From contig CAJBDJ010000026.1 in NCBI GenBank assembly GCA_903951825.1, positions 55,335 to 119,334 on the forward strand: 64,000 nucleotides of DNA, read 5' to 3'. The position numbers were made by a program, and so were the translations under genes. The notes beneath the pieces were generated by a model, which worked only from the letters and a program-made list of their open reading frames with translations, searched no databases and was not told the DNA's origin. Position 1 is the first letter of the stretch. Each line of letters starts with the position of its first letter. Below are positions 20,204 to 31,962 of the stretch, one piece after another. This DNA comes from an uncultured Pseudomonadota bacterium. GTDB lineage: Bacteria; Pseudomonadota; Gammaproteobacteria; Burkholderiales; Rhodocyclaceae.

Positions 20204-20865
20204 TCCGGTTTTTGTTTGAAATAACGCAGTGGTTTGGCGCTTGTTGCCTGAGTGACGGGAATCGCTTTGCGCTGGCGTTCCTTGATTCGCCAGGCCAGCA
20301 AATGCGCCAGTATCAGCGAAGCGGCGAGTGGCCAGAGCAGGGCGGCGCCCTCGGCTAACCAGACGTAATGCAGGCAGCCGAGAATAGCGGCGGGATAAAT
20401 GCCGCGATGGAGTTCCTGCCAGCGGCGTCCGCCCAGACGACGAACGGCGAACTGGTTGGAGGTAAGCGCCAGCGGTAGCAGAATGGCGAAGGCAGCAAAA
20501 CCAGGGATGACGTCAGGGCGTTTGAACATATCCGTGGCGATGGCGTTGATTTCAAAGCGGTGGTCAAGACCGATAAACGAGAAAAAGTGCAGACTTGCGT
20601 AGAAGAAGGTGAACAAATCCATCGGTCGGCGCAAACGGGTCAGCCAGTGCCATTGCGTTGTGGCACGCAAGGGCGAAATGCCGAGGGTGAGCAACAGAAT
20701 GATCAGGGTCGAGGTGCCAGTCCAGCGTTGTACCTCGTCGATAAAACTGGCACCCCAATCGGCGTTGAGCGCAAGCACGGCCAGTCGCCCAAAAGGCAGC
20801 AGCATGAGCAGCGCGAGCGCAAGCTGGATCCGTCTCAATTGACTGATTGACGGTTGGCTGTTCAT
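20200..20865 (-). CDS. msrQ: MsrQ (YedZ) heme-binding membrane subunit
   Basis: Multi-TM YedZ-like protein: TLGISPLRATTQWHWLTRLRRPMDLFTFFYASLHFFSFIGLD...WQELHRGIYPAAILGCLHYVW. Confidence 0.9.
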   Translation of the reverse strand: MNSQPSISQLRRIQLALALLMLLPFGRLAVLALNADWGASFIDEVQRWTGTSTLIILLLTLGISPLRATTQWHWLTRLRRPMDLFTFFYASLHFFSFIGLDHRFEINAIATDMFKRPDVIPGFAAFAILLPLALTSNQFAVRRLGGRRWQELHRGIYPAAILGCLHYVWLAEGAALLWPLAASLILAHLLAWRIKERQRKAIPVTQATSAKPLRYFKQKPD

Positions 20866-20875
20866 CGGGAGTTGG

Positions 20876-21718
20876 TCAAACGGCTAGCGCGGCGCGTAAT
20901 TCGGCGACGTATTCTTCCGCTTCGCCGAGCAGATCGGGGTAGCGTTCAAGATTTGCAGCGCGCGCGGTGATTTCGCTGGCGTCGGCAAAATCGGGGTTCC
21001 AGTCACTGTCATAGCCGGCGAGCGGATTGGCAAAATAGAGGACGTCGCGCACTGAGGCAGGGGTGTCAAGGTGTCGCAGTTGATCATGGCCGCGCACCGC
21101 GTCGGTGATCTGCTCCGGCAAGCCGAGAATTTGCAGCAGCTTGTTGCTTGTTTCGGCGTGCCAGTCACGAATCAATTCGAGTGTCGCGGCATGATTTTCA
21201 CGGTATTCGGAGTAATCGGCGGCGCGAAATAATAAATAGAAAATCCCGATGTCGTGCACTAGTCCGGCAAGCATGGCCTCCTCCGGATTGATGCGACCAA
21301 TGCGGCCAGCCAAGATGCGGGCAATGGCCGAGACGCGCAAGGTGTGCTCCCAGGCGTTGCGCGAAATATCACCAAAAACTGTGAGGTTTTTGGATTTCAG
21401 CATTTGATCCATTGCTACTGCCAGCGAGGTGGTTCGCACGGCTTCAAAACCCAAGCGCTTGATCGCCGACCCCAGTTCAGAAACGCCTTGACCCGATGGG
21501 TTGTAGGCCACGGAATTGGCGAGCTTGAGTAATTTGCTGGAAATCAGCGGTTCAATCCCGATGACTTGAACTACGCGTTGCAAATTGGTATTCGGATCGC
21601 TCAGCGTGTCGCGAACCAAAACGGCAGCATCCATGCAAGTCGGAAAGTTGACATCGCCCGAGAAATCCCGGGCGATGTCTTCAAGAATCCGAAAGTGGGA
21701 GTTATCCGCTGTTACCAT
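20876..21718 (-). CDS. HDOD domain signalling protein
   Basis: 280 aa; PLISSKLLKLANSVAYN, HTLRVSAIARILAG...EEAMLAGLVHDIGIF. Confidence 0.88.
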   Translation of the reverse strand: MVTADNSHFRILEDIARDFSGDVNFPTCMDAAVLVRDTLSDPNTNLQRVVQVIGIEPLISSKLLKLANSVAYNPSGQGVSELGSAIKRLGFEAVRTTSLAVAMDQMLKSKNLTVFGDISRNAWEHTLRVSAIARILAGRIGRINPEEAMLAGLVHDIGIFYLLFRAADYSEYRENHAATLELIRDWHAETSNKLLQILGLPEQITDAVRGHDQLRHLDTPASVRDVLYFANPLAGYDSDWNPDFADASEITARAANLERYPDLLGEAEEYVAELRAALAV

Positions 21719-21719
21719 G

Positions 21720-22151
21720 TTAACTGGTGATGTATTTTTCCAGCTCTGCGATCAGAAATTGCTGACTGCTAATGGTCTCCTTGACCAGATCGCCAATCGA
21801 GACCATGCCGGCAACCGAGCCATCATCATTGATGACGGGCAAGTGGCGAAAGTGCTTTTCGGTCATCAGGGCGCGGCATTCATCGAGCGTTGCTGTCGGC
21901 GATACATAGGCGACCTTGTCGCTCATGATTTCACGGACAAAGGTTTCCTTGGAGCTTTTGCCGTGCAGAATGATTTTCCGCGCATAGTCTCGTTCCGAGA
22001 AAACGCCAACTAGCTGCTCGCCATCAAGTACCAGCAGGGCACCAACGTCGTTGCTTGCCATGACCGACAGGGCGTGAAAAACGGTATCGCCGGGGGCGAC
22101 CACTGCCAGTGGCCGCGTTTTGCTGGCAAGCATCTGTTTGAGGGTTTTCAT
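21720..22151 (-). CDS. CBS-domain protein
   Basis: Two CBS motifs: VFHALSVMASNDVGALLVLDGEQLVGVFSERDYARKI and TLDECRALMTEKHFRHLPVINDDGSVAGMVSIGDLVK. Confidence 0.92.
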   Translation of the reverse strand: MKTLKQMLASKTRPLAVVAPGDTVFHALSVMASNDVGALLVLDGEQLVGVFSERDYARKIILHGKSSKETFVREIMSDKVAYVSPTATLDECRALMTEKHFRHLPVINDDGSVAGMVSIGDLVKETISSQQFLIAELEKYITS

Positions 22152-22242
22152 GAACTTTTCTCCTGGGCGTTGCGCGTTGCAAAAACGTGCAACTCAGTCT
22201 AGCGTTGCGCCGGGGCGCTGCCAAGTGTCAATTGCTGAAGAA

Positions 22243-22267
22243 ATAAAAAAGGCAGCTAAAGCTGCCT
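22243..22267 (-). terminator. Intrinsic terminator downstream of cytochrome c gene
   Basis: AGGCAGC-TAAA-GCTGCCT stem; TTTTTTATTT on the minus strand. Confidence 0.8.
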
Positions 22268-22287
22268 GTTTCATCATCTGCCGCCTA

Positions 22288-22923
22288 TTAACGCAGGCCG
22301 GCTGCGTATTCGGCAAGCGCCTTGATTTCAACATCGGAGAGCTTTGCGGCGATTGTGCGCATCATCCTCGCCGGGTCATTGGCGCGTTCTTCTGCACGGA
22401 AAGCCTTGAGCTGAGCTTCTGTATATTCGGGGAACTGCCCCGCCAGTTTCGGATATTGTGCCGGCAATCCAGCACCGGCCGGGCCGTGGCAACCGGCACA
22501 GGCGGGAACGCCTTTGTTGAAATCACCCTGGCGCCACAATTGCTGGCCAAGGGGAATTTTTGATGCATCGCTGGCTTTTGCCGGGGTGGCTTTTTGCGAC
22601 GAGAACCAGGCGGCGACGTTTTTCATGTCGTCATCCGAGAGCGGCGCGGCCATCCCCGCCATGATTGCGTTGTTGCGCGCTGCCGGCTTGCCGTCAACGG
22701 CCTTGAAGTTTTTCAATTGTTTGTAAATATATTCTTCGACTTGACCAGCCAGGTGCGGATTGGCTGCGGTCACGCTGTTGCCATCGGCTCCGTGACAGGC
22801 AACGCAGATGGTCTCGGCGATCGCTTTGCCTTTGGCGGGATCGACCTTTGCCGCGGGTGCATCCGATGCGTTGGCGATAAAACTGGTGGCGAAAAGAATC
22901 GCCATTGCCGTGGTGCGAATCAT
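22288..22923 (-). CDS. Di-heme cytochrome c (c4-like)
   Basis: Signal peptide, two heme motifs CVACH and CAGCH. Confidence 0.92.
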   Translation of the reverse strand: MIRTTAMAILFATSFIANASDAPAAKVDPAKGKAIAETICVACHGADGNSVTAANPHLAGQVEEYIYKQLKNFKAVDGKPAARNNAIMAGMAAPLSDDDMKNVAAWFSSQKATPAKASDASKIPLGQQLWRQGDFNKGVPACAGCHGPAGAGLPAQYPKLAGQFPEYTEAQLKAFRAEERANDPARMMRTIAAKLSDVEIKALAEYAAGLR

Positions 22924-23031
22924 TGCTGAGCTCCTTGTACGCGTTTAATGGCGCTTTGGCCGGAACGGAGGTTTCAAACCTGCTATTCTATATCAGTTAA
23001 TCGCCATCCAGGCGGGTCTTGCGAGTTTTTT

Positions 23032-23694
23032 ATGTCACTGTTTCAACAGGCGGTTTTCTTGACTACCGTCGCCAATCTCCGCGATATGCCGCAGGATTCC
23101 GTTCGCGAAGTTGCTTTCGCCGGGCGTTCGAATGCGGGAAAGTCTTCGGCTATCAATACGCTCGCCGGGCGGGTCAGGCTGGCCTATGTCAGTAAAACGC
23201 CGGGGCGAACGCAACATTTGAATTATTTCACCCTGGCGGCCGGCAAGTATTTTGTTGATTTGCCGGGCTATGGTTTTGCCAAGGCACCGGAAGCGATTCG
23301 TGCTCAATGGGAAGGCTTGATCGGCCCGTATTTGAGCAAGCGCGAACAGCTGGCGGGGCTCGTCGTGATCATGGATATCCGGCGGCCAATGACCGATCTT
23401 GATTTGCGCTTGCTCGACTGGTTTCGGCCAACCCGTCGGCCGATTCATATCCTGCTCTCGAAGGCTGACAAATTGAGCCGTCAGGAGCAGACCAAAACCC
23501 TGCGCTCGGTGATTGCGGAAATCGCCACCTGGGGTGATGCTGAGCTTTATTCGGTGCAGCTTTTTTCCAGTTTGAAGAAAACGGGTGTTGAGGCGTGCGA
23601 GTCTGTTTTGGCTGGCTGGCTGGATATCGAAGTGCGGGTGGCAGAAAAGAAAAAGCCCCCGGACAAGGGGAGTCCGGGGGCAAAAATGCCTTGA
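23032..23694 (+). CDS. engB: Ribosome biogenesis GTPase YihA/YsxC
   Basis: [40 protein letters not shown]. Confidence 0.95.
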   Translation: MSLFQQAVFLTTVANLRDMPQDSVREVAFAGRSNAGKSSAINTLAGRVRLAYVSKTPGRTQHLNYFTLAAGKYFVDLPGYGFAKAPEAIRAQWEGLIGPYLSKREQLAGLVVIMDIRRPMTDLDLRLLDWFRPTRRPIHILLSKADKLSRQEQTKTLRSVIAEIATWGDAELYSVQLFSSLKKTGVEACESVLAGWLDIEVRVAEKKKPPDKGSPGAKMP

Positions 23695-23800
23695 CGAGGT
23701 CAAGACACCCGCTCAGGGAGGTGAAGCGGGAGACAGCACATGCCATCTGCTCGATAGGACGTGGCTTGTCGATGAAAGTTCTCGATAGATCAATTTTTAA
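23645..23800 (-). ncRNA. Putative small RNA with anti-SD loop; terminator overlaps engB 3' coding end (5' end uncertain)
   Basis: Minus-strand series of perfect hairpins: CCCGCT[TCACCTCCCTG]AGCGGG (23708-23730), CTTGAC[CTC]GTCAAG (23690-23704), GCCCCCGGAC[TCCCCTT]GTCCGGGGGC then TTTTTCTTTT (23681-23645). Confidence 0.6.
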
Positions 23801-24826
<1,026 letters not shown>

Positions 24827-24831
24827 CCGCT

Positions 24832-25443
24832 TTAACGGCTGCCCGGTGTGGCGGATTGCGAAAGGCAGGCGAAATAAAGCATGGGCCACTGCTGTTGCCA
24901 TTGTGCTAGTGGTTCGCGGCTGAATCCGCTGCGCGCATATTGCTCCCAGCGCCCGACGGCATAGCAGCGCAGGAGATTGGCCAGGGCGCCAAAGTCGGCA
25001 TCCGGCTTGAGGTTTTCCTGGGTGGCGGCGATGCGCAAGGCTTGTTTGAGCGCCGCTTCGATTTTGTCGAGGAGGGCGCTGATACGATTTTGCAGACGTT
25101 CGTTTTCGTTGACCAGTACGTCGCCGATCAGGAGGCGCGTCATGCCGCGGTTTTTCTGGGCAAAGCGCAATAGCAGGGCGACGATTGCTTCAACTTGCTT
25201 GAGCCCTTCGGATTCGTCGGAGGTGATTTGGTTGATCACGGCAAACAGGCTTTGTTCTATGAATTCGATGAGCCCGTCGTACATCTGGGCCTTGCTGGCA
25301 AAGTGGCGGTAAAGCGCCGCTTCCGAGCAATCCAGTTTGGCGGCGAGAGCGGCCGTGGTGATTTTTTCACCCTTCGGGGTTTCCAGCATACCGGCCAGGG
25401 TTTGCAGGATCAGAAGTCGGCGTTCGCCCGGTTTGATAGCCAT
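24832..25443 (-). CDS. slmA: Nucleoid occlusion factor SlmA (TetR family)
   Basis: MAIKPGERRLLILQTLAGMLETPKGEKITTAALAAKLDCSEAALYRHFASKAQMYDGLIEFIE. Confidence 0.92.
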   Translation of the reverse strand: MAIKPGERRLLILQTLAGMLETPKGEKITTAALAAKLDCSEAALYRHFASKAQMYDGLIEFIEQSLFAVINQITSDESEGLKQVEAIVALLLRFAQKNRGMTRLLIGDVLVNENERLQNRISALLDKIEAALKQALRIAATQENLKPDADFGALANLLRCYAVGRWEQYARSGFSREPLAQWQQQWPMLYFACLSQSATPGSR

Positions 25444-25470
25444 GCTTGTCTCTCAAAATAAACGGCAAAA

Positions 25471-26114
25471 TCAGCGTAGTCCGAAACGCTTTGCCAGTTG
25501 CAGGATGCTGCTGATTTTAACGTCGACGCAAGGCGATCGGCGATAGCCAGCGCTCACCCACACGGTTTTCATGCCGAGCTTTTTGGCGCTTGCCAGATTG
25601 GCCAGGCTATCCTCGACCATGATGCACTGGCGTGGCTTGATGCGTTCGGCATTGAGTAGTGTGCGAAATCCGGCGAGTAGTGGTTTGGGTTGAAAATTGA
25701 CGCTCTCTACCGAATAGACCGCATCGAAGCAGGCGTCCAGGCCGGTAATGCCGAGTACCGCTTCGGTGTAATGGCGTGGTGCATTGGAGAAGATTATTTT
25801 GCGCCCCGGCAGTCGTTGCAGCATGGGGATGAGCGGTTTCTGAAAAACCAGCATCCCGGCAAGGTCGGAAAATTGATGGGTTTCCCGCAGGAAATGCCGC
25901 GGATTGGTTCCGTGGTGGCGCATCAGCCCGAGCAGCGTGGCGCCGTAGCGTTGCCAGTAGTCCTGGCGGAGGCGGGTGGCTTCGTCCGGGGTGAGACCGA
26001 GATGCCGCTCGATATAGTCGCGCATCGCGCGGTTGATGTGGGGGAAGATGTGCGGTGTCGCGTTATGCAGCGTATTGTCGAGATCAAAAATCCAGACCTG
26101 ACGGGATGGCGGCA

Positions 26115-26115
<1 letters not shown>
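25471..26115 (-). CDS. Pyrimidine 5'-nucleotidase, HAD superfamily
   Basis: WIFDLDNTLHNATPHIFPHINRAMRDYIE, IFSNAPRHYTEAVL, CIMVEDSLANLASAKKLGMKTVWV. Confidence 0.93.
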
Positions 26116-27032
<917 letters not shown>

Positions 27033-27092
27033 CTACAAAGAAAAAGGCCGTCAAGGGGTTCGCCCCGGCTTTTTGGACGTGAAGCGATGCGC

Positions 27093-27551
27093 TCAGCGGG
27101 TTTTTGCCCCGGCAATGCGCGAGGGCAAGGCGAGGATGGCCTCGCGATTGGAGGCGGAAAAGCATTTTTCTGCAGCTTCCTTCCAGTTGAGCCAGCACCA
27201 CTGGCGATGTTCGTCCGGAGAAATTCGGATTGCTTGGCGCTCGGGCAGAAGCAAACTGAACACATGTTCGGTATTTTCGCTCACCCCCGGGGCATAGCGG
27301 TGCCGCCATTCCTTGAAGATTTCGTAACGATTGGTCTGTTGCCAGTCACTGAGTTCGAAGCGGTTCGTGTTGAGGCCGGTTTCTTCGCCGACTTCGCGTG
27401 CTGCCGTAGCGATCAGGCTTTCGTCACCCTCGCGGCTGCCGGTGACGGATTGCCAGAATCCGGGATGGGCGGAACGTTCAAGGAGCAAGACATCAAGATC
27501 CCGCGTGAAGATCACCACCAAAACGGAGACGGCTTGTTTGTAAGCAGTCAT
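27093..27551 (-). CDS. nudB: Dihydroneopterin triphosphate diphosphatase (Nudix)
   Basis: GSREGDESLIATAAREVGEETGL Nudix box; RSAHPGFWQSVTGS. Confidence 0.92.
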   Translation of the reverse strand: MTAYKQAVSVLVVIFTRDLDVLLLERSAHPGFWQSVTGSREGDESLIATAAREVGEETGLNTNRFELSDWQQTNRYEIFKEWRHRYAPGVSENTEHVFSLLLPERQAIRISPDEHRQWCWLNWKEAAEKCFSASNREAILALPSRIAGAKTR

Positions 27552-27976
27552 GCCTCGGGCAGTTTGGCGATGCCGCGTGCCGGCGTGTCGATCAGTACCC
27601 ACAGCGGCAAGCCTGCTTCCTGGCGACTGGCGGCGGCCGCCTGAAGCACTTCAATAAACGTCGAGAAATCTTCCGGGTCGGCGCCGCGAACGCGATCGAT
27701 ACCACCAAGAAAGACAACGTGACCCTTGGCCGGTAGCCAGTCGGGGTCGCTCAGGCAATCGAAAAGCGCATCCAGATTGGCGCCAAACCAAATCGGAAAC
27801 TGCAGGGCGTTGCCCAGACCCCGCAGTGTGGCTTCCATTGTTTGGTGCCCGCTCAGGTCGGCACTCAATACCGCGAAATGAACTTTTTGGGCGCTGGCTT
27901 CAAGACTCGCCCGGCGCACTGATGGAAGGTAGTAAAGGCCGGCACGTTTGACTGACTTGAGGAGTTTGTCGCTCAT
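27548..27976 (-). CDS. Barstar-family ribonuclease inhibitor
   Basis: FPIWFGANLDALFDCLSDPDWLPAKGHVVFLGG is the barstar core. Confidence 0.9.
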   Translation of the reverse strand: MSDKLLKSVKRAGLYYLPSVRRASLEASAQKVHFAVLSADLSGHQTMEATLRGLGNALQFPIWFGANLDALFDCLSDPDWLPAKGHVVFLGGIDRVRGADPEDFSTFIEVLQAAAASRQEAGLPLWVLIDTPARGIAKLPEA

Positions 27977-27979
27977 CGC

Positions 27980-28336
27980 TTACCTCCTGATGCGTTGAAA
28001 AGTGCGGTAATGGTCGGCAGTATAGTAAAACTCGTCGCCGCGTCCGGCAACGATGCGCCGCGCGCCGCGATTGCGGCTACCGGGTGTTTTGACCGTGTAT
28101 TCGCGGTAGTAGCCGCGCTGATGCAGGGGAAGACGTTTTTCGTAATTACCGAAAATGCTGCCGTCGCGTGAGTAGGGAAAGGGGCCGTCTTCCTCGATAA
28201 GCTTGAGGGTTTGCCGTGCTTCGAGCGGCAAATCGGCAAGCGAAACCCAATTGACCTCTGGGTTGTCGCGCGCCAGACCGAGTGAGGCGCCGATGGCCAG
28301 CCAGGCAATCAGCAAAACCCGGAAGCAGCGGCGCAT
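27980..28336 (-). CDS. Secreted barnase/RNase Sa-type ribonuclease
   Basis: Signal peptide; FPYSRDGSIFGNYEKRLP...YYREYTVKTPG..NRGARRIVAG..DEFYYTADHYRTFQRI with E, R and H catalytic positions. Confidence 0.88.
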   Translation of the reverse strand: MRRCFRVLLIAWLAIGASLGLARDNPEVNWVSLADLPLEARQTLKLIEEDGPFPYSRDGSIFGNYEKRLPLHQRGYYREYTVKTPGSRNRGARRIVAGRGDEFYYTADHYRTFQRIRR

Positions 28337-28342
28337 GGTCGT

Positions 28343-30145
28343 TTACACCACCGGGCTGGCAGGCTGCAAATCAGCCTTTTGCCGCAGCCGAATGTGCAAC
28401 TCGCGCAATTGCTTTTCGTCGACCGCCGAGGGGGCGTCAGTGAGCAAACACTGCGCGCGCTGGGTTTTCGGGAAGGCGATGACGTCGCGGATGGACTCGG
28501 CGCCGGTCATCATGGTGACAATCCGGTCAAGCCCGAAAGCCAGGCCGCCATGCGGCGGGGCGCCGTATTTCAGGGCGTCGAGCAGAAAACCGAACTTGGC
28601 TTGCTGTTCTTCGGGGCCGATATTGAGTGCCTGGAAAACGGTTTCCTGAATTTCGGCACGGTGGATACGCACCGAGCCACCGCCGATTTCCCAACCGTTG
28701 AGGGCGAGATCGTAGGCTTTGGCCAGGCATTTGCCGGGATCGGTCTTGATGAGCGCCACGTGCTCATCCTTGGGGCTGGTAAATGGGTGGTGGCAGGCCG
28801 TCCAGCGATTGTCTTCCGCGTCGTATTCGAACATCGGGAAGTCGACAACCCACAATGGTTCCCAGGCTCGACCATTGACGAAACCTTTTTCGTGACCAAT
28901 CTTGAAACGTAGTGCACCGAGGGCATCATTAACAATCTTGGTCGTGTCGGCACCGAAGAAAATCAGGTCGCCGGATTGCGCTTGGGTGCGTTCAATAATG
29001 GCTTTGAGGGCGTTTTCATGAAGGTTTTTGACGATCGGCGATTGCAGGCCCGATTCGTTAAGCTGCGTGACGTCGTTGACCTTGATGTAGGCAAGCCCCC
29101 GAGCCCCGTAGATGCCAACAAATTTGGTGTATTCGTCGATTTCGCCGCGCGTCAATGTTGCGCCGCCCGGGATGCGCATCGCCGCGACGCGGCCGTTGTC
29201 ACTGTTGGCCACGCCGGCGAAGACCTTGAACGAGACATCTTTGACGGCGTCGGTAACATCGGTGAGTTCAAGCGTTACCCGTAAATCCGGCTTGTCGGAG
29301 CCGAAGCGATTCATCGCCTCGGCGTAACTCATACGCGGGAAGGGGGCTGGCAGATCGACGTTGATTGCGTCCTTGAAAACGTAGCGAATCAGCTTTTCAA
29401 TCAGGGCGGTGATCTCGTCTTCGCTCATGAATGAGGTTTCGATATCCACCTGGGTGAATTCCGGCTGGCGATCAGCCCGCAGATCCTCGTCACGGAAGCA
29501 CTTGACGATCTGGTAGTAGCGGTCAAATCCCGCAACCATAAGCAATTGCTTGAAAAGCTGCGGCGATTGCGGAAGTGCGAAGAACTGGCCGTCGTGAACG
29601 CGTGAAGGAACGAGGTAATCACGGGCGCCTTCCGGGGTCGATTTGGTCAACATCGGCGTTTCGATATCGATAAAACCGTTGTCATCAAGAAAGCGCCGGA
29701 AAGCGCGTGCCGTTTTGTAGCGTAGCATCATGTTGTTTTGCATCTGCGGACGGCGCAGGTCAATGACGCGATGCGTCAGACGGACGTTCTCGGAAAGATT
29801 CTCCTCGTCCAGCTGGAAGGGCGGCGTGATTGACGGATTGAGCACTTCGATCTGCTGGCAAAGAATCTCGACTTCACCCGAGGCAAGGTTGGCATTGCTG
29901 GTACCCGCCGGACGCGGGCGTACTTTGCCGGTGATTTTCAGGCAAAACTCGTTACGCACCGATTCGGCAATGGCGAACATCTCGGCGCGATCCGGGTCGC
30001 AGACAACCTGAGCCAGGCCTTCGCGGTCGCGCAAGTCAATGAAAATGACGCCGCCGTGGTCGCGCCGGCGATGCGCCCAACCGCAAAGTGTGACCGTCTG
30101 AGTATCAAGGGAGGCGTTGAGTTGTCCGCAGTAATGAGTACGCAT
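28343..30145 (-). CDS. aspS: Aspartyl-tRNA synthetase
   Basis: [56 protein letters not shown]. Confidence 0.97.
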   Translation of the reverse strand: MRTHYCGQLNASLDTQTVTLCGWAHRRRDHGGVIFIDLRDREGLAQVVCDPDRAEMFAIAESVRNEFCLKITGKVRPRPAGTSNANLASGEVEILCQQIEVLNPSITPPFQLDEENLSENVRLTHRVIDLRRPQMQNNMMLRYKTARAFRRFLDDNGFIDIETPMLTKSTPEGARDYLVPSRVHDGQFFALPQSPQLFKQLLMVAGFDRYYQIVKCFRDEDLRADRQPEFTQVDIETSFMSEDEITALIEKLIRYVFKDAINVDLPAPFPRMSYAEAMNRFGSDKPDLRVTLELTDVTDAVKDVSFKVFAGVANSDNGRVAAMRIPGGATLTRGEIDEYTKFVGIYGARGLAYIKVNDVTQLNESGLQSPIVKNLHENALKAIIERTQAQSGDLIFFGADTTKIVNDALGALRFKIGHEKGFVNGRAWEPLWVVDFPMFEYDAEDNRWTACHHPFTSPKDEHVALIKTDPGKCLAKAYDLALNGWEIGGGSVRIHRAEIQETVFQALNIGPEEQQAKFGFLLDALKYGAPPHGGLAFGLDRIVTMMTGAESIRDVIAFPKTQRAQCLLTDAPSAVDEKQLRELHIRLRQKADLQPASPVV

Positions 30146-30162
30146 GAAGCTTTCCGAGTGTT

Positions 30163-30801
30163 TCAAGTGAGGGTAACGGCGCGAGTGTGTGGCGGAGGCG
30201 CCACGACACCCATGGAGATAATGTATTTGAGGGCTTCGTCCACTGTCATTTCGAGTTCGATGACCTTGCTTGCCGGCAGCATCAGGAAAAATCCGGATGT
30301 CGGGTTGGGCGTCGTCGGAACATAAACGCTGAGGTAATCGCCAGCGAGATGATTGACGACATCGCCGCCCGGTGCGCCCGTCAGAAAGGCAATCGTCCAG
30401 CTATCCTGATGCGGGTAATTGACTAGAACCGCTTTGCGAAAGGCGTTGCCATTGGGCGAAAAAATGGTGTCGGAGACTTGCTTGACGCTGTTGTAGACGG
30501 AGTTGACAACGGGAATTCTGGCCAGGAATTTTTCCCACCAACCGACCAGTTTTTGGCCGATAAAGTTGGCGGCGAGCAACCCGGTCATGAATATCATGCC
30601 CAAGGTCAAAATGGCACCGGCGCCGGGAACCGCGAAACCAAGCAAGCGCTCCGGGTGAATTGCTTGCGGCAAAAGGCGCAGCGATTGATCCAGTGCGCCG
30701 ACAATCAGCGACAGAACCCAGAAAGTGATCGCCAGAGGCACCCAAATCAGGAGTCCGGTGATGAAGTAGCGTTTGATCAGCTGGCCGCGCACGGCGTACA
30801 T
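30163..30801 (-). CDS. DUF502 family membrane protein
   Basis: [23 protein letters not shown]...[13 protein letters not shown]...[18 protein letters not shown]. Confidence 0.93.
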   Translation of the reverse strand: MYAVRGQLIKRYFITGLLIWVPLAITFWVLSLIVGALDQSLRLLPQAIHPERLLGFAVPGAGAILTLGMIFMTGLLAANFIGQKLVGWWEKFLARIPVVNSVYNSVKQVSDTIFSPNGNAFRKAVLVNYPHQDSWTIAFLTGAPGGDVVNHLAGDYLSVYVPTTPNPTSGFFLMLPASKVIELEMTVDEALKYIISMGVVAPPPHTRAVTLT

Positions 30802-31040
30802 GCTCCCGAGCCGCCTTGGCAAGGCGGGGTGGTCTCTGCGCTGGCGGCGGGTTTGCCGCCGCCTTTGAAGTCGGTGGCGTACCAACCGCTGCCTTTGAGT
30901 TGAAAACCGGCGGCAGAGAGTAATTTGTTGTAGTTTTCCTGCCCACAGGAAGGGCAGGTGGTGAGCTGCGCATCGCTCATCTTTTGCAGGTGTTCTTTGC
31001 GGGAACCGCAGGCGTCACAGCGATATTCGTAAATCGGCAT
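30777..31040 (-). CDS. FmdB-family zinc-ribbon protein
   Basis: MPIYEYRCDACGSRKEHLQKMSDAQLTTCPSCGQ...GFQLKGSGWYATDFK. Confidence 0.93.
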   Translation of the reverse strand: MPIYEYRCDACGSRKEHLQKMSDAQLTTCPSCGQENYNKLLSAAGFQLKGSGWYATDFKGGGKPAASAETTPPCQGGSGACTPCAAS

Positions 31041-31110
31041 CAGAGTCCTCCAAAGCATTGAATTATAACTGACAGGTATATCCGGCCATATCGGTATCCT
31101 GGAGGATTTT

Positions 31111-31962
31111 TCAAGTCAGCAGGCCAAGGTACCTTTGTGTCAGCACTTGCCCCCAAAACAGGGCAATGAGACCCGCTCCGGCCAGATAGGGCCCAAACGG
31201 GATCGGGATGTGACGGCCATGTTTGGCGAAAATGATCAGCCCGATACCCACTGCCGCGCCAACCAGAGAAGAAAGAAGAATGATCGCCGGCAACATCTCC
31301 CAACCCAACCAGGCGCCGAGCGCGGCCAGCAGCTTGAAATCGCCGTAGCCCATGCCTTCTTTGCCGGTAGCCAGCTTGAATGCCCAAAATACGCTCCAAA
31401 GCGCCAGATAGCCGATCATCGCGCCTAGTGTCGCCGAGGTGAGGTCTGTCATGACACCATGCAGATTGAAGGCGAGGCCAGCCCAGAGCAGCGGCAAGGT
31501 AATTGAGTCGGGTAGCAGTTGCGTATCAAAATCAATGGCGGCTAGCGCAATCAGCGCCCAAAGCAGAATCAGTGCGCCAAGTGCGCTCCATTGCCAACCG
31601 AAATGCCAAACAGCAAAGGCCGAGAGGATGCCTGTGCCGAGTTCGATCAGCGGGTAACGAATGGAGATGGGGGTGCCGCACCCTGAACACTTGCCACGCA
31701 AAAGCAAAAAACTGATGACTGGAATGTTCTCCCAGGCGCTAATCGCATGGCCGCACGAGGGGCAGCGCGAACGGGGTCGGGAGAGGCTCAGGGGCGGATT
31801 GGTGTCGGGTGTCTCACCGCGCAATTCTGCACATTGCCCCCGCCATTCGCGCTCCATGATTTTTGGTAAACGATGAATGACGACGTTGAGAAAGCTCCCG
31901 ACGCACAAACCGAGTAGCAGGGCAAACCAGATGAGAATTTCGGGTGACGCTACAGACATCAA
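31111..31962 (-). CDS. pilD: Prepilin peptidase / leader methyltransferase
   Basis: GSFLNVVIHRLP, CPSCGH...CSGCG zinc motifs, GMGYGDFKLLAALGAWLG. Confidence 0.96.
   Translation of the reverse strand: MMSVASPEILIWFALLLGLCVGSFLNVVIHRLPKIMEREWRGQCAELRGETPDTNPPLSLSRPRSRCPSCGHAISAWENIPVISFLLLRGKCSGCGTPISIRYPLIELGTGILSAFAVWHFGWQWSALGALILLWALIALAAIDFDTQLLPDSITLPLLWAGLAFNLHGVMTDLTSATLGAMIGYLALWSVFWAFKLATGKEGMGYGDFKLLAALGAWLGWEMLPAIILLSSLVGAAVGIGLIIFAKHGRHIPIPFGPYLAGAGLIALFWGQVLTQRYLGLLT

Noticed and set aside
27041-27078. AAAAAGGCCG...CGGCTTTTT hairpin between argB and nudB
   Set aside because: Stem is imperfect and the register unclear; could be a terminator for argB but not strong enough to list.
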